Made by a program: the position numbers and the translations under genes
Notes under the pieces: generated by a model
What the model was told of the DNA's origin: nothing
Seen by the model: only the letters and a program-made list of their open reading frames with translations
The model's database searches: none
DNA from: Nonomuraea dietziae
GTDB lineage: Bacteria; Actinomycetota; Actinomycetes; Streptosporangiales; Streptosporangiaceae
Direction of reading: 5' to 3'
Assembly: GCF_014195505.1 (NCBI RefSeq)
Contig: NZ_JACIBV010000001.1
Location: 1,302,001-1,366,000, forward strand
DNA: 64,000 nt
Shown: positions 52,670-61,555 of the stretch, piece by piece
Layout of the letters: each line of letters opens with the position of its first letter
Numbering within the stretch: position 1 is the stretch's first letter

Positions 52670-54057
52670 GAATCGGACTCGTCGCGGGCGGACTCGGCGC
52701 CTACTGGCCCCAGTTCCCCGACCTGCTCCCCCAGCTCCAGCGTTCGGCCGCGCGCGTGTCCGAACGGATGCGCACGTTCGGGTGCGAGGTCGTCGACGTC
52801 GGCTTCATCTCCGACGCGCAGGAGGGCGCGGCCGCCGCCGAGCGGCTGCGCGCGGCGGGATGCGACCTGATCGTGGGGTTCCTGACCACCTACATGACCG
52901 CCACGATGCTGCTGCCGGTGGCCCAGCGCAGTGGCGCGCCGGTGCTGCTGATCAACCTGCAGCCCACCGAGGCGATGGATCACGACAGCTTCGACACCGG
53001 CCAGTGGCTGGCCTACTGCGGAGCCTGCCCGCTGCCCGAGATGGCCAACACGTTCACCCGCGCGGGCATCCCCTTCCGCTCGGTCTCCGGATACCTGGAG
53101 GACGAGCGCGCGTGGGCGCGCATCGAGCGCTGGGTGAAGGCGGCGGGGGTGCGCGCGGCGCTGCGCCACGGCAGGCACGGCCTGATGGGACACCTCTACC
53201 CCGGCATGCTGGACGTCTCGACCGACCTGACGCTGGTGCCCGCCAACTTCGGCGGGCATGTCGAGGTGCTGGAATTCGACGACCTGCGGGTACGGGTGGA
53301 GAAGGTCACCGAGGCCGAGACGGCGGCGAGGGCGCGTGAGGCGGCGGAGATCTTCGACGTGGACGCCTCGGTCGTGGACGAGGACTTCAACTGGGCGGCG
53401 AAGGTCTCCGTCGGCCTCGACCGCCTGGTGGCCGACTTCGAGCTGGATAGCCTGGCCTACTACCACCGCGGGCTGGAGGGCGAGGTCCACGAGCGGCTGG
53501 GCGCGGGCATGATCCTCGGCGCCTCGCTGCTGACGGCGCGCGGGGTGCCCGCGGCGGGCGAGTACGAGCTGCGCACCTCGCTGGCCATGCTGATCATGGA
53601 CAGGCTGGGCGCCGGCGGGTCGTTCACGGAGCTGCAGGCGCTGGACTTCCTGCGCGGTCATGTGGAGATGGGGCACGACGGCCCCGCCCACCTGGCGATC
53701 AGCGCCAAGCGGCCGCTGCTGCGCGGCCTCGGCGTCTACCACGGCAAGCGCGGCTGGGGCGTGTCGGTGGAGTTCGACGTCGCGCACGGCCCCGTGACCG
53801 CCTTCGGCCTGCTGCAGCGGCGCGACGGCAGGTTCGGGTTCGTCGCCTCCGAGGGCGTCACCGTGGACGGCCCGCACCTGAAGATCGGCAACACCACCTC
53901 CAGGGTGGACTTCGGCCGCGACCCCGGCGAGTGGACCGACGCGTGGAGCGCGACCGGCATCTCGCATCACTGGGCGCTCGGCACCGGGCACCGCGTCGCC
54001 GAGCTGCGTGCCCTGGCCGACCTGCTCGACGTCGAACTCGTCGAGGTCACCGCGTAG
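52666..54057 (+). CDS. L-arabinose/L-fucose isomerase-like sugar isomerase
   Basis: 463 aa of the FucI/AraA-like fold. N-terminal Rossmann-like domain (IGLVAGGLGAYWPQFPDLLP; CDLIVGFLTTYMTATMLLPV), the substrate loop HGLMGHLYPGMLDVSTDLTL and the C-terminal barrel with HVEMGHDGPAHLAISAKRPL, including His residues suited to metal binding. Ketose/aldose isomerisation of the released sugar, likely L-rhamnose or a related deoxysugar, by operon context. Last gene of the operon; ends at a terminator. Confidence 0.78.
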   Translation: MRIGLVAGGLGAYWPQFPDLLPQLQRSAARVSERMRTFGCEVVDVGFISDAQEGAAAAERLRAAGCDLIVGFLTTYMTATMLLPVAQRSGAPVLLINLQPTEAMDHDSFDTGQWLAYCGACPLPEMANTFTRAGIPFRSVSGYLEDERAWARIERWVKAAGVRAALRHGRHGLMGHLYPGMLDVSTDLTLVPANFGGHVEVLEFDDLRVRVEKVTEAETAARAREAAEIFDVDASVVDEDFNWAAKVSVGLDRLVADFELDSLAYYHRGLEGEVHERLGAGMILGASLLTARGVPAAGEYELRTSLAMLIMDRLGAGGSFTELQALDFLRGHVEMGHDGPAHLAISAKRPLLRGLGVYHGKRGWGVSVEFDVAHGPVTAFGLLQRRDGRFGFVASEGVTVDGPHLKIGNTTSRVDFGRDPGEWTDAWSATGISHHWALGTGHRVAELRALADLLDVELVEVTA

Positions 54058-54102
54058 CGACGCGCCGAGGGGGCCGTGAGGAGCGGCCCTCTCGGCGCGT
54101 CG
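54058..54102. terminator. Bidirectional terminator hairpin
   Basis: CGACGCGCCGAG-GGGGCC pairs with GGCCCTCTCGGCGCGTCG around a short loop, immediately after the isomerase stop and before the convergent phosphoesterase gene. Confidence 0.8.
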
Positions 54103-54117
54103 GCCGAAGCGAGGGGG

Positions 54118-57100
54118 TCAGGCGGCGGCGCGGGCCGCTGTGGCGACCGTCGCCTCGTTCTTCACCCCGTTCACCGTCACCGCGACCACGACCTGCCCGT
54201 CGCGCAGCGCCGTGAGCGTCCCCTTGGCGGGGTCGAGCACCGCGACGTGCCACGGCTTGGCGCTTCTCACCGAGCCGATGTGCAGGTTCGGCGAGCCGGA
54301 CCACTCGGCGGAGACCGGGTAGGCGACGGGCACCGTCCGCTCGCCCTGCTGGAGCGTGGCCGTCACCTTGCCGGGCGAGCCGGCGGCCACCGACGAGGGA
54401 GCGGTCAGCGTCAGCGTGTCCACGTGCGGCCGCACCTGGGCGCCGATCCAGTCCGGCGCGTCCACGAACCAGTTGCGCCGCACGTGCTCGGCCTCCTTCG
54501 GCGTCACGGGGTCCACGCCCCACAGCGACCACCCCGTGAAGCCGCCGTCGTCGGCGGCCGTGGCCGGGTTCTTGCCCGAGTTGCCGTTGATGAAGTACGG
54601 CACCGCGTCCACGCGGGAGGCGTTGAACGTGCCCACGTGCGCGCCGAGGTAGGCCGCGCCCTTGCCCGTGGTGCGCTGGAAGTCGGCCAGCCACCCTTCG
54701 ACGAGGGCCGCCTCCTTCCTGTCACCGAGCTGGCTGCCCTTGCCGGGGGTCGGGTCGCGCGGCGGCACGTGGAAGACCACCACCACCGAGCCCACCGAGC
54801 TGTCCTGCGCCGCGGCGCTCAGCTGGTCGCGCAGCATGGCGATCTGGTCGAAGCCGCCGCCTCGCAGGTTCAGCCGCGAGGTGTCGAGGGTGACGAACCT
54901 CGTGCCCTTGTGGTCGAAGACCCTGGTGGTGTCGCCGAAGACCGCCTTGAAGTTGTCGATCTTGCCGCCCATCACCTCGTGGTTGCCGGGCACGTAGTAG
55001 TAGGGCAGGGAGCCGCCGAGCTCCTCGTCCAGGATCCGCTTGGCCAGCGCGAAGTCCTCGGGCGAGGCCTCGTCCACGAGGTCGCCGTTGATCAGCAGGA
55101 AGTCCGGGCCTGCGGCCTTCAGCTCGCGCAGCGTCCTGCGGGCGTTCTTGACGATGTCGCTGTCGGGCTGCCTGGCGACGAACTGGGCGTCGGACATCAC
55201 CGCGAACCGCCACGGCATCGCCCCGACGGCCGCCTTGACCACCGGGTCGGCGAGCTTCGCGACAGGGGGCGCCTGCACCGACGGCGGCACCCTGGCCACC
55301 AGCCCGTCGATGGTGATCTGACTGGTGTACTTGGCGTCGCCGCGCGTCTCGGCGACGTAGAAGCGGCGCAGCTTCAGCGGGTAGCTCACCCCTGGCGGCA
55401 CCGCGAACTCGACGTACTTCCAGCCCGTCCAGGTCAGGTGGGGGCCGCGCAGGATCTGCGACTGCCCGTTGGCGTCGTAGAACTCCAGGCTGGGCCACTC
55501 CCCCTTGCCGGAGGAGTTGATCCACAGCCCGAAGGCCTGCGGCTGCCCCGGCACGACGAGCTGCTGCGGCGGCGAGGCGTAGGCGGCCCTGGTCGCGGTC
55601 GACTGGGTGAAGTCGTAGGAGAGCCTGAGCCCGCCGCCGCTCTGCCCGGGGCCCGCCGCGAGCGAGCCCGTCGCGCGGGCGGCCGCGAAGGTCCACGACG
55701 CCGCGTTCTCGAAGTCGGCAACCGCGACGTCCTCGAAGCCGACCGTCACCGGCACGGCCACGCTCAGCGCGCCCACGCGGGCGGTGACCAGTCCCGAGCC
55801 CACGCCCTTGAGCGCCTTGACGGTGAAGTAGCCGTGCTGGGCGGGGGTGACCGACAGCAGCGAGGCGTCGTAGTCGAGCTTGAGGTCACCCGGCTCGATG
55901 GGGGCCGAGTTGCCGTTGCGGTCGTAGCCGACGACGCCGAAGGTGCCCGTCGCGTCGGCGCCGGCGAGCCCGACCCTGTCGGAGGTGGCGCCCAGGCGGG
56001 TCAGCGGCTGGAGCACGGTCAGCTCGATGCCGCCCTTCGCCCCGCCCCTGGTGGCCTTGACCGTGGTCCGGCCGGGCAGGAGGGCGCGGAAGACGCCGTC
56101 CTTGCCGATGAACCCGTGGTCGGCGTGCCAGACGGGTTTGCCCTCCGCCGGGCCGTACGTCTCGTCGTAGCCGGCGGCGGTCAGCCGCCGCGTCAGGCCG
56201 GGGAAGACGCGTTCGGGACGGCCACCGGCGACGGGGCCGACGCCCGGCGCCTTGGCCGGGTCGCTGGCGGTCTCGACCCAGAAGCCCTTCAGCGTGCCGC
56301 TGCCCTGCGGGGCGTAGAGGGCCAGGCCGTTGGGGACGTGCCGCTCCCCTCCGTCGGAGGGGCTGTTCTCGACCTGCACCTCGGGCGCGCCGGGCTCGCG
56401 CGCCAGCATCGTGGAGGAGCCGCCGCCGTCGAGTTCGAGCGCGCTGTGGGCGCCGAGCTCGACCATCAGCGCGGCCATCTCGCCGAGCGTGAGCCCGCGG
56501 CTGTCGGCCTGCCGGCCGTCCACCGTGAGCAGGTACATCTTCCTGCCGTCGGCGGAGAAGCCGACAGAGGTGCGTGGGTGGCTGTCGGTGTCGGTGAACG
56601 GCTGCGCCTTGCCCTCCTTGACCAGGACGTTCCTGCCGCCGAGCGCGGTCTGGACGGCGCCGCCGTCCGACGGCTTGGGCAGGTACTTAACCTCGACGCG
56701 GTCGCCCTGCTTCAGCGCGGCCAGCGCGTCGGCGCCCGCCTCCCTGCCGACGAGGATCGTGGTGCCCGCGGGGATGACGCCCTGGCCCGCGGTGGTGCGG
56801 ACCTCGGTGACCGCTCCGTCGACGAGCACCACCTCGGTGACCTTGGCGGCGTCCGAGCGCCGGTAGGAGCCCCACAGCGGGGTGAACAGGCCGACGCCGC
56901 CCGCCTGCACGTTCTGATTGAACTGCGTGATCGTGACCGGCGCGCCGCCCGAGGGGGTGACGGTGCCCTCGAAGTGCATCTGCAGGACGCGGCCCACGCC
57001 CTCGTTCAGCGCGATGGCGTTGTTCCAGCCCTGGACGGGCGACTGGACGAGCTCGCCGTCCTTGACGCCGACGCCGAGGGCGGCGCCCGAGCGGTTGATG

Positions 57101-57523
57101 TCGAAGTAGTCGCCGTTGACGGCGGCCACGGCGCGCGCCCGCCTGGCGGGCCCCCGACAGCGCCTCGGTCTTCGACACCTCGCCCGAGTTGAGGTAGCCG
57201 GTGGTGACGCCGCCCGACAGGTCGGCCGACAGCGCGTCGGCGCGCAGCCATCCCGCGGAGTCGAAGCGGTCGAAGGAGGTGAGCGTGATGCCCGGCGCGA
57301 CGGGCCTGACCTTCTTGGCCGTCTCCAGCGTCCGCCCCGCGGGGGCGTTGAGCAGCAGCGTGGAGTCGGACCTGTAGGACGACGCGGCGGGCGCGTCCTC
57401 TGCGGGAACGGGCGGATCAGCCTGCGCGGGGCTGGCGAGAAGAGCTAAGGCGAGCGCGGCGGAGGCCATGTAGCGGAGGGTTTGCACGACCGAACTCAAT
57501 CGCGCAATGGTGACAAGTTTCAA
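54118..57523 (-). pseudogene. Giant secreted NAGPA-type phosphodiester glycosidase/metallophosphoesterase, frameshifted
   Basis: The ATG at 57523 starts a signal peptide (LRYMASAALALALLASPAQA). The frame breaks near 57148-57155 (GGGGGCCC on the coding strand); removing one base gives LSGPARRARAVAAVNGDYFD and one protein of about 1134 aa. Domains: NAGPA phosphodiester glycosidase (VNGDYFDINRSGAALGVGVK; MALELDGGG-like LELDGGGSSTMLA), an Ig-like part, a carbohydrate-binding-like sandwich (about 560-700), then a calcineurin-type phosphoesterase (FAVMSDAQF, LINGDLVDEA, YVPGNHEVMGG, VFHVPPRDPT). Would cleave sugar-phosphodiesters and remove phosphate, perhaps on teichoic-acid-like polymers. Confidence 0.85.
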
Positions 57524-57660
57524 GACTTTGCAATGAACTAAAAGATAATTTCAGATCGGCGCCGAGGGTATCTACCGTGGTCAGGTCTTAACCTCTGGCT
57601 TTCGGGTAGACGGGAACGCAGACTGAAAGGGCAGATCAACGCAGAACGCGTGGAGCAGCC
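57524..57660. promoter_or_regulatory. Divergent promoter region
   Basis: 137 bp, AT-richer around 57525-57560 (AACTAAAAGATAATTTCAGA). Serves the phosphoesterase gene (minus) and the unknown-function gene (plus). Confidence 0.45.
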
Positions 57661-58353
57661 GTGGACACTCTGTACGATCACATGCCGATCCTGTCGCGAG
57701 GCAGGCACCGCAACCCGCGCAAGGGCGCCTGCTTCATGGAGCTGGCCTCCTATCTGGCGGGCGAACGGTGGAGCGACCATCCCGCGTGCACACACCCGCT
57801 CCTCGCGGGCCTGGCCCGCCTGGTCAACGACCACACCACCGACGAGGGCAGAGGCAGGCTCGTCCCACTGGTCCCGTCGATCATCGGGCTACGGGGTGAC
57901 GACCTGCGGATCGACGCCAGGCTCGCCCTGCGCGCCGTGACCACCGCACTGCCCGTCGCCGCCGCCGACCGACAGCTCGCGCTGGCGGTGTCGGTGCTGG
58001 CCGCCGAGGAGATGCTGGCCAGGCTGGACGGCAGGCCCGCCGCGCTCGAGGAGCGCAGCGGGTGGGCCTTCGCCCAGGCTCCGCACGCCGCCGAGGCGGC
58101 CAGACGCTTCAGCCGCGCCTCGAAGATCACCGAAAAGGGCTTCCGCAGGTACGCGGCGCCCAACGCGGTGCAGCTGTCCGTGGTCGGCATCGCGCAGGCG
58201 TGCGTGCCCGACCCCGACGGGATGCTGCACGATCTCCTGGTCGCCGCGATCGCCGAGTGCGAAGCGCTGATCCCACGGGCCCGTCCGGGGGCCGACGCCG
58301 CGACGGCTCCCCGCGGCACCGTGAACGCCGGCGCGTCCGGCCGACCCGCCTGA
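57661..58353 (+). CDS. Conserved actinobacterial protein of unknown function
   Basis: 230 aa from a GTG at 57661 with GGAG upstream. Begins MDTLYDHMPILSRGRHRNPR and KGACFMELASYLAGERWSDH, a pattern I associate with an uncharacterised actinobacterial family. Helical, cytoplasmic, no signal peptide. The middle has LALRAVTTALPVAAADRQLA; the C-terminal tail is low complexity. Divergent from the phosphoesterase. No function assigned. Confidence 0.7.
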   Translation: MDTLYDHMPILSRGRHRNPRKGACFMELASYLAGERWSDHPACTHPLLAGLARLVNDHTTDEGRGRLVPLVPSIIGLRGDDLRIDARLALRAVTTALPVAAADRQLALAVSVLAAEEMLARLDGRPAALEERSGWAFAQAPHAAEAARRFSRASKITEKGFRRYAAPNAVQLSVVGIAQACVPDPDGMLHDLLVAAIAECEALIPRARPGADAATAPRGTVNAGASGRPA

Positions 58354-58390
58354 CGCGCCGGGCCATCGGCGAGCCCGCCGGGCAAGAGAG

Positions 58391-59023
58391 CTAGGGTCTG
58401 GCCGAGGTGGCCAGCCGGACGCCGAGGGCGATCAACGCCGCGCCGGTCAGACCGTCGATCGTCCTGCGCACCGCGGGCCTGGTGAAAAGCCCGCGCAGCG
58501 CGCCCACCAGGTTGGCCACCACGACGAACCACACCGCCGTGCCCGCCAGCGCGACGGCCGCCAGCGTCACCGTGTCGGCGAGCGCGGCGCCCTCGCTCAG
58601 GAACTGCGGCACCAGAGCGACGAAGAACAGCGCCGCCTTCGGGTTGAGCAGGTTGGTGAACGCCCCCTCGGAGAAGGCGGCCCACGAGCTGCTCCTGCCC
58701 GGGTCGGGGAGGTCGAGGTCGGGCGCCCCGCCTTTCGCCGCCGCCCGCAGCGCCTTGGCGCCGAGGTAGAACAGGTAGGCCGCCCCGACGACCTTCACCA
58801 CCGTGAAGGCCGTCGCCGAGGCGGCCAGCAGCGCCGCCACGCCGGTGGCCGCGGCGACCACCCACGCGGCGACACCGACGGCGATGCCGGCGGCGGCCGC
58901 CATGCCGTACGCGCGGCCCGAGAGCGCCGACCTGCGTACCACGACCGCGAAGTCGGGCCCCGGCGACATCGCGCCCAGCATGACGACGCCGCCGAAGGCG
59001 GCGATCTGGGTGAGGGTGCTCAA
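58391..59023 (-). CDS. LysE/RhtB family amino acid exporter
   Basis: 210 aa from a TTG at 59023 that overlaps the stop of the upstream gene (TTGA). Six hydrophobic helices with the family start QIAAFGGVVMLGAMSPGPDF and SEGAFTNLLNPKAALFFVAL. Exports amino acids or related small molecules; substrate unknown. Confidence 0.93.
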   Translation of the reverse strand: MSTLTQIAAFGGVVMLGAMSPGPDFAVVVRRSALSGRAYGMAAAAGIAVGVAAWVVAAATGVAALLAASATAFTVVKVVGAAYLFYLGAKALRAAAKGGAPDLDLPDPGRSSSWAAFSEGAFTNLLNPKAALFFVALVPQFLSEGAALADTVTLAAVALAGTAVWFVVVANLVGALRGLFTRPAVRRTIDGLTGAALIALGVRLATSARP

Positions 59024-59370
59024 CGCCGTCCCTTGCGCCAGCGCTTGACGACGGCCCTGACGGTGAGCAGCAGGACGACGGCCACGACCTGGCCGCCGAG
59101 GACGATGCGGGTGACGTCGACCGCGGGCTGCCAGCGGACCTCGCCGTCCTTGATGACGAAGACGCCCGCGGGGGTCGCGCCGAGGCCGTAGCCGCCGCCC
59201 GACCCCTGGCCGCCGTGGTCGCCCTCCGACGCGCCTGATCCACCGCCACCGCCCTGGGCGACCCTCGCGACGGGGATGACCGTGACGTCACCCCGTGTGA
59301 TCGGCTCGCCGAAGACGCGCTGGACCGTGGCGCCGTCCTTGGTCTTCTCCACCAGTTCCATGATGTCCAT
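59020..59370 (-). CDS. GerW/YtfJ family sporulation protein
   Basis: 116 aa. Family layout: VQRVFGEPITRGDVTVIPVA, a Gly-rich linker (GGGGGSGASEGDHGGQGSGG), then GYGLGATPAGVFVIKDGEVR and a C-terminal membrane helix (VLLLTVRAVVKRWRKGRR). Related proteins affect spore germination in Bacillus; role in actinobacteria unclear. First gene of the pair with the exporter. Confidence 0.88.
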   Translation of the reverse strand: MDIMELVEKTKDGATVQRVFGEPITRGDVTVIPVARVAQGGGGGSGASEGDHGGQGSGGGYGLGATPAGVFVIKDGEVRWQPAVDVTRIVLGGQVVAVVLLLTVRAVVKRWRKGRR

Positions 59371-59380
59371 ACCGTCATCT

Positions 59381-61507
59381 CTATCCGCTGACGCGGCGCA
59401 GCACCACCATCTCGCTGCGATAGTCGGGTCCGGTGATGAACCAGGTCGGCAGTTCGAGGCCGTGCGACATGAGCGTCTGCCCGTGCCAGCGCTCGCCCTC
59501 GGCGCTCTCGTAGAGCGCGGAAGGGTCGAGGCCGGCCAGCCGTACCCTGCGAGGGGGCCGCTTGGCCAGGGCGAAGGGGTTGTAGGCGAGCACGACCACG
59601 CGGTCCTCGTGGCTGTACTGCACGGCCGAGGCGGTGACGCCGGGGTCGCCGGCCAGGCGGTGCAGGCGGCCGTGCTGGATGACCGGCCGTACCGCCTTGT
59701 AGGCGGCGACGAGCGAGCGGGCCTGCTCCAGCTCCTCCGCCGACCATCTGGTCAGGTCGCCGCCGATGCCCAGCACGCCGGCCATGGCCACGTGGAAACG
59801 GTAGGCGAGCGGCACCTCGCGGCGGGTGTGCGGGTTGGGGCTGTCGGTGACCCACGCCGACATCGCGCAGGCCGGATAGAGGTAGGAGTAGCCCTCCTGG
59901 ATGGCCTGCCGGTCGCGGGCGTCGGTGTTGTCGGAGGTCCACACCTCGTCGGTGCGGCGCAGGATGCCGAAGTCGACGCGTCCGCCGCCACCCGAGCACG
60001 ACTCGATGCGCAGGCCGGGGTGGCGCTCGCGCAGGGTGTCGAGGACGGCGTAGACGCCGCGGGTGTGCTCGATCCAGAGCAGGTCGGCCCGCTCCCCGGC
60101 GTCCGGCCAGCCCGCCTGGGTGAAGCTGCGGTTCATGTCCCACTTGAAGTAGTCGAGCCCGTACTCCGACACCAGCCCCGACAGCCAGCCGATCGCCCAT
60201 TCGCGCACGTCGGCGCGGCCGTAGTTGAGCACGAGCTGGTGGCGCAGCGTGTCGCGACGGCGGCCCGGATAGTGCAGCACCCAGTCGGGGTGCTCGCGGT
60301 AGAGGTCGCTGTCGGGGTTGACCATCTCGGGCTCGACCCAGAGGCCGGCCCGCATGCCCAGCTCGCGGACGGTGTCGAAGAGCTTGGACAGGCCGCGGGG
60401 GAAGCGGTCGGGGTTGGGCCACCAGTCGCCGAGGCCGCGCCTGTCGTCGACGCGCCCGCCGAACCAGCCGTCATCCACCACGAACAGCTCCACGCCCAGG
60501 TCGGCGGCGCGGCGGGCGAGCTCGATCTGGCCCTCCTCGTGGACGTCGAACCAGGTCGCCTCCCACGAGTTGTAGAGGACGGGCCGCTCCTCGAACGGCG
60601 TGGGGAGCACGTGGTGGCGGGCGTAGTCGTGCCAGGCCCTGCTGGCCGCGCCGTACCCGCCGCAGGTGCGCAGGCCGAGGACGGGCGGGGTGAGCAGGCT
60701 CTCCCCCGGGGCGAGATGCCAGGTGGGGCCGTCGTGACCGAATCCGGCGGTGACGGCGACGTCACCCTCGGGACGGCGCTGCGCGGTCAGCCGCCACGAG
60801 CCGCTCCAGGCCAGCGCGACGGACCAGACCTCGCCGAGCTCCTCGGTGGCGTCACCGGCGTCGATCATGATCCAGGGGTTGGCGCGGTGCGAGGTGGTGC
60901 CCGTCCTGCTGGTGAAGGTGGTCTCACCCACCGCCAGCTCGGCCCTGTGCAGCTGCGTCTCCTGCGCCCACGCGCCCGCCACTCCGGTGTAGCGGTAGCC
61001 GGCCCGCTCGGGGATCACCCAGCTGCCCGAGTCGACCCTGCCCAGCCGGACGGCGTGCTCGCCCTCGTTGGTCAGGCTGACCCAGCGCTCGACGACCTCG
61101 GAGGCGACCCTGACGTGCAGGCCCACCCTCAGCCCCAGCGGGTCCCGCAGCACCAGCTCGATCTCCGAGTCGGCGACCACGGCCTCGGCGAAGGTCAGCT
61201 CGACCGAGCGGACCCCGCCCTCGTAGGTGACCTGCAGCGACGGCACGCCCCATCGCGCGCCGCCCTCGACGGGCAGCAGCTCGTCCACGTCACGCGGGTC
61301 GTGGAAGCCGGAGTGGATGCGCCTGGGCGCCTGCCGTACGACCTCGGCCAGCGCCTCGTCCGGCAGTCTCGGACCCCAGTACCACTGCATGACGCGGCTG
61401 TCCTCGCCGGCGGCCTCGAGGCCGAAGACGAACGCGGAGCTCTGCGTGACAGCGGCCCACGCGCTGTCACCCACCCGGAGTATATTCACGCTAGACACAA
61501 ACTCCAT
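59381..61507 (-). CDS. GH36 alpha-galactosidase
   Basis: 708 aa, no signal peptide, so cytoplasmic. N-terminal supersandwich domain, then the barrel with FVVDDGWFGGRVDDRRGLGD, the nucleophile Asp in DYFKWDMNRSF, the CSGGGGRVDFG loop and the acid/base Asp in EVWTSDNTDARDR. Removes alpha-1,6-galactose from raffinose-type sugars or galactosides. The start at 61507 is preferred; the frame is also open antisense to the ROK gene, but that part is not protein-like. Divergent from the ROK regulator. Confidence 0.94.
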   Translation of the reverse strand: MEFVSSVNILRVGDSAWAAVTQSSAFVFGLEAAGEDSRVMQWYWGPRLPDEALAEVVRQAPRRIHSGFHDPRDVDELLPVEGGARWGVPSLQVTYEGGVRSVELTFAEAVVADSEIELVLRDPLGLRVGLHVRVASEVVERWVSLTNEGEHAVRLGRVDSGSWVIPERAGYRYTGVAGAWAQETQLHRAELAVGETTFTSRTGTTSHRANPWIMIDAGDATEELGEVWSVALAWSGSWRLTAQRRPEGDVAVTAGFGHDGPTWHLAPGESLLTPPVLGLRTCGGYGAASRAWHDYARHHVLPTPFEERPVLYNSWEATWFDVHEEGQIELARRAADLGVELFVVDDGWFGGRVDDRRGLGDWWPNPDRFPRGLSKLFDTVRELGMRAGLWVEPEMVNPDSDLYREHPDWVLHYPGRRRDTLRHQLVLNYGRADVREWAIGWLSGLVSEYGLDYFKWDMNRSFTQAGWPDAGERADLLWIEHTRGVYAVLDTLRERHPGLRIESCSGGGGRVDFGILRRTDEVWTSDNTDARDRQAIQEGYSYLYPACAMSAWVTDSPNPHTRREVPLAYRFHVAMAGVLGIGGDLTRWSAEELEQARSLVAAYKAVRPVIQHGRLHRLAGDPGVTASAVQYSHEDRVVVLAYNPFALAKRPPRRVRLAGLDPSALYESAEGERWHGQTLMSHGLELPTWFITGPDYRSEMVVLRRVSG

Positions 61508-61548
61508 GAGATCAGATCCCACCGTCCATCGCCAGAGGGGAAGTTTGT
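61497..61548. promoter_or_regulatory. Candidate ROK operator between GH36 and ROK genes
   Basis: ACAAACT (61497-61503) and AGTTTGT (61542-61548), an exact inverted pair 38 bp apart, covering both divergent start regions. Fits a ROK dimer, or two half-sites, controlling both genes. Confidence 0.45.
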
Positions 61549-61555
61549 TCACCTC

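Noticed and set aside
54076..57192. Open frame of over 1000 codons antisense to the NAGPA-phosphoesterase
   Set aside because: Mirror of the sense codon bias; compositionally skewed (Arg/Gly/Val/His) with no motif.
59276..61555. Long upstream extension in frame with the ROK gene
   Set aside because: It lies antisense to the GH36 gene, and the protein only becomes family-like at the ATG at 61556.
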